A stretch of DNA of 64,000 bases, taken from the NCBI RefSeq assembly GCF_000227685.2, contig NZ_CP007029.1, positions 2,392,501 through 2,456,500 of the forward strand, written 5' to 3'. This DNA is from Thioalkalivibrio paradoxus ARh 1. GTDB lineage: Bacteria; Pseudomonadota; Gammaproteobacteria; Ectothiorhodospirales; Ectothiorhodospiraceae. The position numbers and the translations under genes are program-made. Under the pieces are notes generated by a model that did no database searches, had not been told where the DNA came from, and saw only the letters and a program-made list of their open reading frames with translations. Positions 54,424 through 64,000 of this stretch are shown here, one piece after another. Position 1 is the first letter of the stretch; every line of letters begins with the position of its first letter.

Positions 54424-56151
54424 ATGGACAAGGTGCTGTCGTTGTTCCTGCGGCGGATGCGCGCGCCGCTGCTCGCACTCACCGCGGCCTACAGCATCTC
54501 GGTCACGGGACTGGTGCTGATCCCGGGAATCGACGATCAGGGAGAGCCCTGGCGCATGGACTTCTTCCATGCGTTCTACTTCGTCAGCTACATGGCCACC
54601 ACCATCGGCTTCGGCGAGATTCCGCATGCCTTCAGCGAAGCGCAGCGGATGTGGACCACGGTCACCGTCTACCTCTCGGTGATCGCCTGGCTGTACGCGA
54701 TCGGGAAAATCCTGACCCTGGTGCAGGATCCGACCTTCAAGCTCGCCGTCTCGCAGCAGACCTTCGACCGCAGCATCCGCCGACTGCGCGAACCATTTTT
54801 CATCGTCTGCGGGTACGGCGACACCGGATCGCTGCTGGTCCGGGCACTGCTGCGCCGGCGCAAGCGCGTGGTGGTGATCGACCGCAACCCGGACTGCCTC
54901 AACGACCTCGCGCTTTCGGACACCGACATCTTCGTCCCAGGCCTGATCGCCGACGCCAGCGTGTCGGCCCGGCTGCAGTCGGCGGGGCTTTCCAATCCAC
55001 TCTGCCAGGGCGTGGTCGCGCTCACCGACAGCGATGAGGCGAACCTGAAGATCGCGATCACGGTAAAGCTGCTGAATCCCATGCTGCCGGTGATCTGCCG
55101 CGCGGAAAGCGCCGACACCGAGCGGAACATGCAGTCCTTCGGCACCGACCAGGTGATCAACCCCTTCCACACCTTCGGAGACCGGCTGGCGCTGGCCCTG
55201 CACTCCCCGGCGCATCACCTGCTGCATCAGTGGCTCAGCAGCGTACCGGGCAGCAATCTGCCGATGCCGCTGTATCCGCCGCGCGGGCGCTGGATCCTCT
55301 GCGGCTTCGGCCGCTTCGGCAAGGCGGTGCACGCGGGACTCTCCGGGGAGCAGGTCGAAGTGGTCGTGGTGGAGGCGGACCCCGAGGGCACAGGGTGCGC
55401 CGAGGACTGTGTGCAGGGGCGCGGCACCGAAGCCGAGACCCTGCGTGAGGCCGGAGTGGCAAGCGCCGCCGGCATCGTTGCCGGCACCAACAGCGATACC
55501 AACAACCTGTCGATCCTGATGACCGCGCGCGATCTGAGCCCCGAGCTGTTCATGGTCGGCCGCCAGAATTCCGACGGCAACGGGGCGCTGTTTGCCGCGG
55601 CCGAGCTCGACCTGGTGATGCGGCACAGCGAGACCATCGCCGAGGCGATCCTGTCGCACCTGACCTCGCCGCTGCTGCCGCTGTTTCTGCGCCGATCGCG
55701 CGATCAGGACAGCGACTGGGCGAACGAACTGATCAGCCGAATCGGCGCCGTCACCGGTGAAAGAGTACCGGCGGTCTGGGCGGTGCGCCTGGACCGGGAC
55801 ACGGCTCCGGCACTGCTGGAACGGCTGCGGACGGCGCCGGTCACGCTGGGCGAATTGCTGTCCCACCCGCACCAGCGCGAGCGCCGCCTGCCCTGCCTGG
55901 CGCTGATGCTGCGCCGGGGCGCGGACCGGCAGCCGCTGCTGGCGCCCCAAGACAGCGAGACCCTCGGCGAAGACGATGAAATCCTGTTCTGCGGCCGCGG
56001 CGAGTCGGCGGCCCGCATCGCCCGCGAACTCCAGGACCCGCATGCTCTCGAATTCCTGCTGACCGGCCGTGACCGCCCACAGGGCTGGCTATGGCGCCGT
56101 CTGGGCAGTACCCCAAGGCCCGGGGCGGGTGGTACCTTACCGCCTTCCTGA
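54424..56151 (+). CDS. Potassium channel with two TrkA/RCK domains
   Basis: A 575-residue channel. Helices at about 15-35 and 75-95 flank the pore with filter TTIGFGE at 59-65 (compare TVGYGD). Two Rossmann-like TrkA-N domains follow (CGYGDTGSLLVRALL near 130 and LCGFGRFGKAVHAGL near 293), each with TrkA-C-like tails; these bind nucleotides or Ca2+ in relatives to gate the pore. The Phe in place of Tyr in the filter is known in other bacterial channels. It is the third gene of a tight three-gene unit. Confidence 0.92.
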   Translation: MDKVLSLFLRRMRAPLLALTAAYSISVTGLVLIPGIDDQGEPWRMDFFHAFYFVSYMATTIGFGEIPHAFSEAQRMWTTVTVYLSVIAWLYAIGKILTLVQDPTFKLAVSQQTFDRSIRRLREPFFIVCGYGDTGSLLVRALLRRRKRVVVIDRNPDCLNDLALSDTDIFVPGLIADASVSARLQSAGLSNPLCQGVVALTDSDEANLKIAITVKLLNPMLPVICRAESADTERNMQSFGTDQVINPFHTFGDRLALALHSPAHHLLHQWLSSVPGSNLPMPLYPPRGRWILCGFGRFGKAVHAGLSGEQVEVVVVEADPEGTGCAEDCVQGRGTEAETLREAGVASAAGIVAGTNSDTNNLSILMTARDLSPELFMVGRQNSDGNGALFAAAELDLVMRHSETIAEAILSHLTSPLLPLFLRRSRDQDSDWANELISRIGAVTGERVPAVWAVRLDRDTAPALLERLRTAPVTLGELLSHPHQRERRLPCLALMLRRGADRQPLLAPQDSETLGEDDEILFCGRGESAARIARELQDPHALEFLLTGRDRPQGWLWRRLGSTPRPGAGGTLPPS

Positions 56152-56174
56152 ATCAACCTGGGAGTTTCCCCGAG

Positions 56175-56645
56175 ATGTCCAACGTACTGATCAGCGTGAT
56201 GTTCGGCCTGCACGCCCTGTCGGCAGCCGTCTGGGTCGGCGGCATGTTCTTCGCCTACATGGCGGCACGGCCGGCCGCAGCCAAGGTGCTCGAAGTCCCC
56301 GAGCGGACGACCTTCTGGCGCGAGAGCTTCGCTCGGTTCTTCCCCTGGGTCTGGGGCATCGTGATCGTGCTGCTGGCCACCGGCTTCTGGCTGATCTTCG
56401 GCCTCTACGGCGGCATGGGGAACGTGGGCGTCCATGTGCATTCGATGCTGCTGCTGGGGCTGATCATGATGGCCATCTTCGCGCACATCGTATTCGCACC
56501 CTACCGGCGCATGCGCCAGGCCATCGACGCGGAGAACTGGCCCGAGGCCGGCCGCCGGCTCGGCCAGATCCGGATGTTCATCGGAATCAACCTGCTGCTG
56601 GGCCTGGTCACCATCGTGCTGGGCAGCGCCGGCCGGTACTGGTAG
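56175..56645 (+). CDS. CopD family membrane protein
   Basis: A 156-residue protein with four helices (about 5-27, 55-77, 85-105, 130-152). His residues in GLHALSAAVWVGGMFF and VHVHSMLLLGL are typical of CopD-like heme- or copper-associated membrane proteins. The start is the ATG at 56175. It lies 23 bp after the channel gene. The exact function is unknown. Confidence 0.8.
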   Translation: MSNVLISVMFGLHALSAAVWVGGMFFAYMAARPAAAKVLEVPERTTFWRESFARFFPWVWGIVIVLLATGFWLIFGLYGGMGNVGVHVHSMLLLGLIMMAIFAHIVFAPYRRMRQAIDAENWPEAGRRLGQIRMFIGINLLLGLVTIVLGSAGRYW

Positions 56646-56675
56646 CCCCCACCGCACCCGCCAGCCACGGAAGGC

Positions 56676-57470
56676 TCATGCCCGGCGCCGCGGCACGCGC
56701 CTGTCGCCGGCGATCGCGCTACGGCCGTCGCCCGGCAGCCCGAGCGTGGCGCGCACCGCCTGGCGCGCCGTGTCCGCCAGTTCGCTCCGACTCGACGCCT
56801 CGGTAACGGGCAACTGAGGCAACAGGTGAACCTGAACCACCGTGCGCGGCTGGCAGAGGATCCGCCATGCGTGCAACATGAACCATTCGCCACCCACGAA
56901 TGCGGCCACTGGCGGCCCGCCGTCGGGGCCGCGTTCGTGCTCGATCGCCACCGGCTGAACCGGGGTACCGGTATCCACCGCCGCAGCGAACAGGCGCGGA
57001 TGAAAGTGCCGTACCTCGGTACCGGTAGTGGTGGTGGCCTCGGGAAAGAGCACCACGCGCTGGCGCGCGGCCAGCGCCTGCGCCATATCGCGCAAGATCT
57101 GCGAGGAACGGTGGGCGCCACGATGGATGAACAAGGTGCCGTTGCGCCGGGCCAGCCAGCCGATCAACGGCCACCGCGCGACTTCGGCCTTCGACAGAAA
57201 CCGCAGGTCCAGCACCGCACCCAGCACCGGGATATCCAGCCAGGACACGTGGTTGGCCACCACCAGCGCCGGACCGTCCGGTGCACGTCCGTGAACGCGG
57301 ATCTCGACCCCGGCGAGTGCCATGGCTCGCCGGTACCACCGGCGCCGAATCTCGGCCATCCGCGTCTCGCCCGCTGGGCCGAAACCGTAGCGCAGGGTCA
57401 ACCAGAGCCCGTAGAACAGGTACGCAATGATCCTGAGCAGCCTGTAACCGCCCCGCAACTTGCTCGACAT
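56676..57470 (-). CDS. 1-acyl-sn-glycerol-3-phosphate acyltransferase family protein
   Basis: A 264-residue PlsC-like enzyme that would acylate lysophosphatidate or a related lipid at the membrane. The H-x4-D motif is NHVSWLD near residue 72, the substrate motif FPEATTTTG near 142, and a membrane helix near residues 10-30. The start ATG at 57470 follows AGGGGATTCC. It is convergent with the CopD gene. A second PlsC domain exists in the fusion at 45734. Confidence 0.9.
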   Translation of the reverse strand: MSSKLRGGYRLLRIIAYLFYGLWLTLRYGFGPAGETRMAEIRRRWYRRAMALAGVEIRVHGRAPDGPALVVANHVSWLDIPVLGAVLDLRFLSKAEVARWPLIGWLARRNGTLFIHRGAHRSSQILRDMAQALAARQRVVLFPEATTTTGTEVRHFHPRLFAAAVDTGTPVQPVAIEHERGPDGGPPVAAFVGGEWFMLHAWRILCQPRTVVQVHLLPQLPVTEASSRSELADTARQAVRATLGLPGDGRSAIAGDRRVPRRRA

Positions 57471-57653
57471 GGAATCCCCTCGTGGCGGCCGGAATCGGCA
57501 CGCACCGCAAGTGCCGATGGTACCGTTGTGCAGCGCCCCGCACACCTGCGGGACGACCGGCCGGCATGCCTGCGGGTTCGCCCGCGGCGTTGCCGAATGC
57601 CGTGCGACGCCCGCCAGCGTCCGATCGACCCCCAGCGCCGGACCCGCCGGTAC

Positions 57654-59132
57654 TCAGCGTGCCGCGGCCTTCAGCTTGGCGCGGATGTCGTCGGTCAGCC
57701 ACTGGGCTTCGGCATGCGCGTCGCGGGTCGCCGGGCTGTTCATCCACCCGAGTTTGACCCGACGACCGTCGCCGAGCCACAGGCGCAGGTAGAAATACGG
57801 GGTTTCCGGCGAGGGGGCGATCACGGGTTCGACCCGGGCGATATCTTCGGGGGCGTACTCCCGCCAGCGACCCAACCCCGCGAACCGGTTCCGGACCAGC
57901 ACGCGTCCCGGCTCGATCACCAGCCGAGTCGAAGCCGTCCACATCTGCAGCGTGATCAGCGTCAGCACCAGGGGGAATAGCCATCCCCACAGCGAGGATG
58001 CGGCGATCACGCTTCCGGGGACCTGGCTGTACCCGTAGCCCGCGAACACCAGCAGCGTGACGGCGGTCATCACCATCGCTGCCCGTCTGGCCCTGCCGGG
58101 GGCCCAGTAGTATTCGGTGCCGCCCGCATCCGTGGCCACGATGCGCAAATCCAGCGCCGCGGCCGGATCGAAGGCGGGTTCGCGCACTTCGCGCGATTCG
58201 CCCTGCCGCGACTCGGACGCCCGTCGCGTCTCGGTAACAAACACCGGAACATCGAAGTGGGCGCGATAGTCGACACCAGGCACTGACGCAGCGACCTCGA
58301 CGCGCCAGAGGGTGCCGTCTTCGGTTCCGAAGACCGTGGTCGGCTGCCCGTCGTGTGGAATCGGAAATTCCACCGGGATCACGACCCCGCCCTCGCGCCC
58401 TCGCGACAGTTCCTCGGTACCGAGTTCGCGATCCTGCTCCCACAGCTTCCGGTAGTGGGTTCGGCGCTCTTTGCCCGAGCGCTCGGTGGTGCGCTGGTAG
58501 TTCACCAGGCGCAGGGTCACCCGTTCACCGGGCTGCAGTTGCAGCCGGGTATGCACCTGCCCCTGCAGGCTGCCGCCGATTCCCCCTGGCGGCGCACCCA
58601 GCTCGAAGGTCGAGACGCCATAGCGCAGGTAGCTCAACGTGACGTGGACTGCACCGCCCAGCAGAAACAACCCGATCAGCGGGAACACCAGGATGAACAG
58701 TGCTGCCCACTCGCCGGTCTCGAGCGCTTCGCGAACGACCAGGTACGTAGCCGGAAACGCGACCGCGTTCCAGATCAGCGCCGCCACCCAGAGGCCGAGC
58801 CCGCTCTTGTCGCTGTGCCGAATGCGCCTGCTTGCCCAGTCCGCGCGCCACATCCACGGCTGGCCGGGATAGCGCCGTTCCACGGCGCTGCGCGCAGCGC
58901 GTGCAGCCTGCCGAGCCCGCCAACCCACGAACCCCGCTGCCAACCCGATCACCACGACCCCAGCCACGATGGCTTCGAAAATGCCGGGGCCGCCGGTTCC
59001 GAAGAATCCGCCGGAGAATTCCAACCACAGTGCAGCCACCGCCGGCAGAGACGCCAGGACGAGCAGGCCAACCAAGAACTTCCTGTGCCGAGGCTTCGCG
59101 GTTCCAGGATCCGTGCCAGGCCGCATACGCAT
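57654..59132 (-). CDS. DUF3592-like membrane protein
   Basis: A 492-residue protein with helices at about 20-38, 50-70, 110-155 (two) and 335-375 (two), and a beta-rich periplasmic middle (residues 170-320, GERVTLRLVNYQRTT). The end is a PH-like segment (TRLVIEPGRVLVRNRFAG). Start sites at 59132 and 59126 are both possible; GGAAGAAAG lies before the first. The function is unknown. Confidence 0.72.
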   Translation of the reverse strand: MRMRPGTDPGTAKPRHRKFLVGLLVLASLPAVAALWLEFSGGFFGTGGPGIFEAIVAGVVVIGLAAGFVGWRARQAARAARSAVERRYPGQPWMWRADWASRRIRHSDKSGLGLWVAALIWNAVAFPATYLVVREALETGEWAALFILVFPLIGLFLLGGAVHVTLSYLRYGVSTFELGAPPGGIGGSLQGQVHTRLQLQPGERVTLRLVNYQRTTERSGKERRTHYRKLWEQDRELGTEELSRGREGGVVIPVEFPIPHDGQPTTVFGTEDGTLWRVEVAASVPGVDYRAHFDVPVFVTETRRASESRQGESREVREPAFDPAAALDLRIVATDAGGTEYYWAPGRARRAAMVMTAVTLLVFAGYGYSQVPGSVIAASSLWGWLFPLVLTLITLQMWTASTRLVIEPGRVLVRNRFAGLGRWREYAPEDIARVEPVIAPSPETPYFYLRLWLGDGRRVKLGWMNSPATRDAHAEAQWLTDDIRAKLKAAAR

Positions 59133-59388
59133 CTTCTTTCTTCCTTTGGTATCTGCCGGTCGGCTGCCAACGTCCTTCGCTGGCGGTGTTCGCGCCCATT
59201 GGGCCGCGCCAGCATGCCCCGCCTGTGCGGTCCCGGCGACGGCCGCGACCGGACGATCCGCGCGAGTATCGCCGATCGTAGCGCTGAACGGGCGGTTTGA
59301 CAGCGGTTGGTCAGCAAAAAGATGCACCAGCGCTTGCACGGTGGTCCGATCCCGGACGGACACGGCCCGGCACCGGGGTGACCTCCGG

Positions 59389-59835
59389 TCAGGGCAGCGG
59401 GCCGGTATACGGTCCGGTCTCGGTGGGCAGCTCTTCGGCATCCCACAGCCGGATGCCGCCGGCCACGTTCACCACGTCTGAAAAACCCATCTCCTCGAGC
59501 ACCACCGCCGCGAGTGCCGACCGGGCTCCGGTCGCGCACAGCAGCGCCACCGGACGATTTCGTGCCTCGCTCAGCGCCCGGATCCGATGGCGGCTGCCGG
59601 GTTCGGCCGCCCCCTCCAACAGCCCCCGGGGGATCAGCAACGACCCGGGCACATGCAGGCGCTGGTACTCGTAGGGCTCGCGCACGTCCACGACCAGCCA
59701 GGGCTCGCCGGCCTCGATGGCTGCGTGCAGATCGCCGGGCGTCATCTCGCGGATCCGCGCGCGGGCCTCGGTAACCAGGTCCGCCAGGGTTCTGCGGGCC
59801 TTCGCGGGCCTGGAAGGTCGGGAGCGGGTCGTCAC
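59389..59835 (-). CDS. Rhodanese-like sulfurtransferase domain protein
   Basis: A 148-residue single rhodanese domain. The active-site loop is LLCATGARS (Cys near residue 103 followed by TGARS), with [16 protein letters not shown] near residues 53-68 and NVAGGIRLW near the end. It would transfer sulfane sulfur or act as a phosphatase-like binder. It starts with GTG at 59835, overlapping the stop of the DUF255 gene by 4 bp, so it is translationally coupled. Confidence 0.9.
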   Translation of the reverse strand: MTTRSRPSRPAKARRTLADLVTEARARIREMTPGDLHAAIEAGEPWLVVDVREPYEYQRLHVPGSLLIPRGLLEGAAEPGSRHRIRALSEARNRPVALLCATGARSALAAVVLEEMGFSDVVNVAGGIRLWDAEELPTETGPYTGPLP

Positions 59836-61859
59836 AGTGCCGCCAACAGCGACTCCAGGTCGTACTCCGGCGGTGCGCAGGCCGTGCCCCGACAAAGGTA
59901 GGCGACCACCCGATCGGGCGCAGTGGGATGGCCGCACTTCCCCGCCAGCGCCGGCGGCAGGCCCTGCCCGTTCGTGGGCAGCGCGAACGTCCATGCCGGC
60001 GGCAGCCGCTCTCGGATCGCACGTTGCCAGCGGGCGGTCGCCGCTTCGGGCCCGCGCAGGATCACCAGCGGCGGCGGATCGCGATGCAGGTCCAGTGCCC
60101 GCAGGAGGCTCATGTGCCCGAGCGGGGACTCCTCCATCATCGGGCCGGCATTGGTGAGCGTACGCTCGACCGCGTCGAGGTAACGCGGTTCGACCAGCAG
60201 GTATCCGAGCTGCAGCAAGGCCTGCGCGGCAACGCCGTTGCCGGCGGCGATTGCGTCGTCCGCGTACACCTTCGGGCGCTGAATCAGCGCCTCGTGGTCG
60301 ACTGCCGTGTAGTAGAAACCGCCGTGCGCGGGATCGGCGAAGTCGCGCAGCAGCCCGTCGGCCAGCGTCACCGCCCAGTCGAGCCATTCGACACGCCAGC
60401 GCACGCGCAGCAGGTCGAGACAGGCCGCCAGCAGCAGCGCGTGGTCGTCCAGGCAGGCGCGCGGCATTGGCGTGTCCGCCCCTTCGCGGTAGCTCGCGTA
60501 CAGCCGGCCGTCGCGCCACAGCAGCCGCCGCACCGCCTGCAGCGCGGTTTCGGCATGGTCCAGCCATCCTGGCTCGTCCAGCGCCTCCCCGGCACGGATC
60601 AGACCCGAGATCATCAGCGCGTTCCAGGCACCCAGGATCTTATCGTCGCGATGGGGGCGCTCGCGCCGTTCGCGCGCCTCGAGCAGCCGCTCCCGAGCCG
60701 CCTGCAGCAGCGCCTGCGCGGTATCGGGTGCCAGATCCAGCGCCGCCGCGGCCGCGTCCGGTTCCTCGGCCTCGCGCAGGTGCCAGCGGCCCTCGAAGTT
60801 CGGCGGGCGATCGAGGCCCCAGACGCGGCGGGCCAGGCGCCACTGCTCGGGTTCCAGCAGCCGCTCGACCTCCTCACGCTCCCAGACGTAGAAGCGCCCT
60901 TCCTCCCCCTCGGAGTCGGCGTCGAGGCTCGAATGGAAGGCCCCGGAGGAATCGTGCATCTCGCGCAGCAGCCAGCCGACCGTCTGGTCGGCCACGCGGC
61001 GGGAGCGGGCATCGCCCTGCGCCGCCGCGTAGAGCCCGAGGAGCGGCCCGTTGTCGTAGAGCATCTTCTCGAAGTGCGGGATCATCCACTGTGCATCGAC
61101 CGAATAGCGGCAGAAACCGCCGCCGACCTGGTCGAACAACCCGCCACGGGCCATTGCGGTCAGTGTCCGTTCCAGCATCGCGCCGGCCTCGGCGTCGCCG
61201 TGGCGCTCGGCGTGCCAGAAGAGCCATTCCAGCATCGCGGGGTGGGGGAACTTGGGCGCGCCGCCGAAGCCGCCGTGCTGCGGGTCGAAGTCGCTTTTCA
61301 GCGCGGCGCGCGCGCGGTCCAGCAGGCCGGCGTCGGGAATCGTGCCGCCCTCGGGGTTGTACATGCGCGTCAGCGCCTGTTGCAACGCGGCGTTCTGCTC
61401 GGCGATCTGTTCGGGATGCTCGTCCAGAAAGTCGGCGACGCGCTCGAGCACGTCCAGGAACGCAGGGAGCCCGTGTCGGGCCCGGTCGGGGAAATACGTT
61501 CCGGCAAAGAACGGTACCTGGTCCGGGGTCAGGATCACCGTCAGCGGCCAGCCGCCCGGGCGGCGGGTCAACAGCATGTGCGCATGCTGGTAGATCCGGT
61601 CCAGCTCGGGTCGCTCCTCGCGGTCGACCTTGATGTTCACGTAGCGCGCGTTCATCACCCGCGCGGTTCCCGGATTCTCGAACGATTCGTGCGCCATCAC
61701 ATGGCACCAGTGGCACGCCGAATAGCCGATCGAGAGCAGGATCGGCCGTTGCTCGTCGCGCGCCTTATGCAGCGCCTCGTCGCCCCAGGGGTACCAGTCC
61801 ACCGGGTTTTCCGCATGCTGCTGCAGATAAGGGCTGCTGGCCCGAGCCAAACGGTTCAT
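59832..61859 (-). CDS. Thioredoxin-fold DUF255 protein (YyaL/SPATA20-like)
   Basis: A 675-residue protein. The N-terminal thioredoxin-like domain has ENPVDWYPW and the redox motif CHWCH at about 49-53. The rest is an (alpha/alpha)6-type domain ([47 protein letters not shown]). The family is widespread, but its reaction is unsettled. Coupling with a rhodanese suggests a thiol or sulfur-related role; this is inference. Confidence 0.9.
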   Translation of the reverse strand: MNRLARASSPYLQQHAENPVDWYPWGDEALHKARDEQRPILLSIGYSACHWCHVMAHESFENPGTARVMNARYVNIKVDREERPELDRIYQHAHMLLTRRPGGWPLTVILTPDQVPFFAGTYFPDRARHGLPAFLDVLERVADFLDEHPEQIAEQNAALQQALTRMYNPEGGTIPDAGLLDRARAALKSDFDPQHGGFGGAPKFPHPAMLEWLFWHAERHGDAEAGAMLERTLTAMARGGLFDQVGGGFCRYSVDAQWMIPHFEKMLYDNGPLLGLYAAAQGDARSRRVADQTVGWLLREMHDSSGAFHSSLDADSEGEEGRFYVWEREEVERLLEPEQWRLARRVWGLDRPPNFEGRWHLREAEEPDAAAAALDLAPDTAQALLQAARERLLEARERRERPHRDDKILGAWNALMISGLIRAGEALDEPGWLDHAETALQAVRRLLWRDGRLYASYREGADTPMPRACLDDHALLLAACLDLLRVRWRVEWLDWAVTLADGLLRDFADPAHGGFYYTAVDHEALIQRPKVYADDAIAAGNGVAAQALLQLGYLLVEPRYLDAVERTLTNAGPMMEESPLGHMSLLRALDLHRDPPPLVILRGPEAATARWQRAIRERLPPAWTFALPTNGQGLPPALAGKCGHPTAPDRVVAYLCRGTACAPPEYDLESLLAAL

Positions 61860-61953
61860 CGAACTCCTCGGATCGTTCGGGACGCGAAGCGCCTTCGCCT
61901 TCGGCGCAGGTTCGGTTTAGACTGCGGTGTCGCATCAGCCAGCGCAAGCGCCC

Positions 61954-62751
61954 ATGCCCGTTCACCCATTTATCGATCCGGTCGCGATTACCCTGGGGCC
62001 GTTCCGGCTTCATTGGTATGGGCTGATGTATCTGATCGGCTTCCTGGCCTTCTGGTGGCTGGGCACGCGCCGCGCGCGGCGCGCCGATTCACCGCTGACG
62101 CCCCACCAGGTCGGCGACCTGCTGTTTTGGGGCGTGTTGGGCGTGATCGTCGGCGGGCGCCTGGGCCATGTGTTCCTCTACAACTTCGATAGCTTCCTGC
62201 AGGACCCGCTGATGCCGTTGCGGCTGTGGGAGGGCGGCATGGCCTTTCACGGCGGCCTGATCGGGGTGCTGCTGGCGATCGCGTGGTATGCCCACCGTCT
62301 CGGCGTGTCGTTCCTTCGGCTTGGCGACTTCGTCGCGCCGCTGATTCCGATCGGCCTCGGCGCCGGACGTATCGGCAACTGGATCAACGGCGAGCTCTGG
62401 GGCAAGCCCACCGACCTGCCCTGGGCGATGGTCTTCCCCGCGGCGGACTACCTGCCACGGCATCCGTCGCAACTCTACCAGGCCTTTCTGGAAGGCCTGG
62501 TCCTGTTCACCGTGCTCTGGCTGGTGTCGCGCAAGCCGCGGCCAACCGGCCTGATCTCCGGGTTGTTCCTGGCGCTTTACGGCAGCTTCCGGTTCCTGGT
62601 CGAATTCGTCCGGGTGCCGGACGCCCATATCGGGTATCTCGCGTTCGGCTGGCTGACCATGGGACAGGCGTTGTCGGCGCCGCTGATCCTGGCCGGGCTG
62701 GCGCTGATCTTCTGGTCCCGCCGAACCCCCGGACGCAAGGCCGCCGCATGA
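61954..62751 (+). CDS. lgt: Prolipoprotein diacylglyceryl transferase
   Basis: A 265-residue inner-membrane enzyme that attaches diacylglycerol from phosphatidylglycerol to the lipobox Cys of prolipoproteins. Conserved segments are [14 protein letters not shown] near 15-28, the substrate motif [11 protein letters not shown] near 70-80, [11 protein letters not shown] near 95-105 and [13 protein letters not shown] near 138-150. The ATG at 61954 fits known N-termini better than the in-frame GTG at 61927; neither has a clear ribosome binding site. It overlaps thyA by 4 bp. Confidence 0.94.
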   Translation: MPVHPFIDPVAITLGPFRLHWYGLMYLIGFLAFWWLGTRRARRADSPLTPHQVGDLLFWGVLGVIVGGRLGHVFLYNFDSFLQDPLMPLRLWEGGMAFHGGLIGVLLAIAWYAHRLGVSFLRLGDFVAPLIPIGLGAGRIGNWINGELWGKPTDLPWAMVFPAADYLPRHPSQLYQAFLEGLVLFTVLWLVSRKPRPTGLISGLFLALYGSFRFLVEFVRVPDAHIGYLAFGWLTMGQALSAPLILAGLALIFWSRRTPGRKAAA

Positions 62752-63578
62752 AACCGTACCTGGATCTGGTCCGCCATATCATGGACCACGGCGTCGATCG
62801 CCCCGACCGCACCGGCACCGGCACCCGCTCGGTGTTCGGCCACCAGCTGCGCTTCGACCTGTCCGAAGGATTTCCGCTGGTGACCACCAAGCGCACGCAC
62901 TTGCGATCGGTGATCCACGAACTGCTGTGGTTCGTTCGCGGCGACACACGCCTGGACTATCTGCACCGGCATGGCGTCCACATCTGGGATGAATGGGCGA
63001 CCGAAGACGGCAGCCTGGGACCGATCTACGGGGCCCAGTGGCGCCGCTGGCCGACCCGCGACGGCGTCGTCGACCAGCTTGCGGAACTGGTCGAGCAACT
63101 GCGCCTGCGGCCTCATTCCCGGCGGCTGCTGATATCCGCCTGGAACATTGCCGACCTGCCCGATGAGGCCCACTCGCCACAGCAGAACGTGCGGGCCGGC
63201 CGGATGGCGCTGGCGCCCTGCCACACGCTGTTCCAGTTCTACGTGGCCGAGGGGCGGCTTTCCTGCCAGCTGTACCAGCGTAGCGCGGACGTGTTCCTGG
63301 GCCTTCCGTTCAACATCGCCTCCTACGCCTTGCTGACCCTGATGCTGGCGCAGGTGACCGATCTTGCGCCGGGCGATTTCGTGCATACGCTGGGCGACGC
63401 GCATCTGTACCTGAACCACTTCGAGCAGGTGCACGAGCTGCTCGAACGGGAACCGCTACCGCCACCGACGATGCACCTGAACCCCGAGGTGCGCGACCTG
63501 TTCGCCTTCCGGTTCGAGGACTTCCGCCTGGAGAACTACCAGAGCCATCCGCCGATTCGGGCGCCGATCGCGGTATGA
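62748..63578 (+). CDS. thyA: Thymidylate synthase
   Basis: A 276-residue ThyA that methylates dUMP to dTMP using methylenetetrahydrofolate. The catalytic Cys158 is in [12 protein letters not shown]; the folate site [11 protein letters not shown] near 57-67, RRLLISAWN near 125-133 and [11 protein letters not shown] near 205 are also present. Its ATG overlaps the lgt stop and its stop overlaps the folA start, both as ATGA. The dihydrofolate product is recycled by the adjacent folA. Confidence 0.96.
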   Translation: MKPYLDLVRHIMDHGVDRPDRTGTGTRSVFGHQLRFDLSEGFPLVTTKRTHLRSVIHELLWFVRGDTRLDYLHRHGVHIWDEWATEDGSLGPIYGAQWRRWPTRDGVVDQLAELVEQLRLRPHSRRLLISAWNIADLPDEAHSPQQNVRAGRMALAPCHTLFQFYVAEGRLSCQLYQRSADVFLGLPFNIASYALLTLMLAQVTDLAPGDFVHTLGDAHLYLNHFEQVHELLEREPLPPPTMHLNPEVRDLFAFRFEDFRLENYQSHPPIRAPIAV

Positions 63579-64000
63579 CGCGCTTCGGGGAGATCGACCC
63601 GAGGGTCGAAATCGTCGTCGCGATGGACCCGGACCGGGTGATCGGGCGCAACAACGCCCTGCCCTGGCACCTGCCCGACGACCTGCGTCACTTCCGGCGC
63701 CTGACCACCGGGCACACGGTGCTGATGGGGCGGCGCACCCACGAATCGATCGGCCGGCCGCTGCCCGAGCGGCGCAACCTGGTGCTGACCCGCCAGCCCG
63801 GATGGACCGCGCCGGGGGTGGAGGCCTTTGCCGACTTCGAAGAGGCGCTGCAAGCGGCGGGCTCCGGCCGCGTGTTCGTGATCGGCGGCGCCGAACTCTT
63901 CGAAGCGGCACTGCCGCGTGCGGCGGTGCTGCACCTGACCCGGGTCCACCAGCGCTACCCGGGGGACGTCCGTTTCCCCGAATTCGGCAACGACTGGGTG
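63575..64000 (+). CDS. folA: Dihydrofolate reductase, 3' end outside window
   Basis: The first 142 codons are present. FolA reduces dihydrofolate to tetrahydrofolate with NADPH. Visible motifs are [29 protein letters not shown]-type sequence in residues 14-42 (substrate Asp in LPDDL), [15 protein letters not shown] near 58-72 and [12 protein letters not shown] near 100-111. The start overlaps thyA by 4 bp. Confidence 0.95.
   Translation, partial: MTRFGEIDPRVEIVVAMDPDRVIGRNNALPWHLPDDLRHFRRLTTGHTVLMGRRTHESIGRPLPERRNLVLTRQPGWTAPGVEAFADFEEALQAAGSGRVFVIGGAELFEAALPRAAVLHLTRVHQRYPGDVRFPEFGNDWV

Overview
The window is high-GC chromosomal DNA from a gammaproteobacterium. The gene content (trehalose synthesis, c-type cytochrome, DsrE-like protein, lgt-thyA-folA cluster) would suit a haloalkaliphilic or sulfur-oxidising Ectothiorhodospiraceae-type organism. 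That placement is inference, because no rRNA or other marker gene is present.

Layout. 1-3621: a truncated secreted di-heme cytochrome c, divergent from a sugar-epimerase-like dehydrogenase and a membrane protein. 3622-4897: non-coding DNA and one small secreted protein. 4898-6797: a decayed ISNCY-type element. 6793-20988: a chromosomal integron read leftwards from its integrase. The integrase gene intI (20988-21963, + strand) is broken by one extra G. A near-consensus promoter lies before it, and attI lies beside the first cassette. Cassettes 1-3 have exact boundaries: each attC R'' is the reverse complement of its own cassette's 5' end. Further left lies a multigene block (AraC regulator, amidase, GNAT, C39-like protein, CPBP protease) with an attC at its end, then an alpha/beta hydrolase with a less certain attC. 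Between those two sits a three-level nest: an IS91-type element with its own tyrosine recombinase, split by an IS66 element (8-bp target duplication), itself split by an IS3-family element (5-bp target duplication). Removing each insertion in silico restores the interrupted gene.

22373-25029: an AlkA-like DNA glycosylase, then an IS1182-type element inserted inside a palindromic repeat (5-bp target duplication). 25105-35067: a 9-kb Rhs/YD-repeat locus between two nearly identical 0.4-kb direct repeats that contain the 5' end of glgX. The Rhs gene ends in a Gly-rich tip of visibly lower GC and is followed by a small membrane-protein gene, the layout of a polymorphic toxin and immunity pair. 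34860-43651: treX/glgX, treY, treZ and a GH15 glycosidase, which would convert glycogen-type glucan to trehalose.

43864-64000 is ordinary chromosome: M50 protease with CBS domains; an acyl-CoA ligase/ACP/acyltransferase fusion; dodecin; DUF1622; zinc metallopeptidase; DsrE-like protein; a Gcr-type membrane protein next to a small membrane protein and a TrkA-domain potassium channel; CopD-like protein; PlsC; a thioredoxin-fold DUF255 protein overlapping a rhodanese; then overlapping lgt, thyA and folA running off the right end. Four of the transposase or integrase genes carry frameshifts or a stop codon, so the mobile fraction is mostly decaying. A dispersed repeat (core GTAGGGCGGAAGAG...CTCTTCCGCCCTAC) occurs three times.
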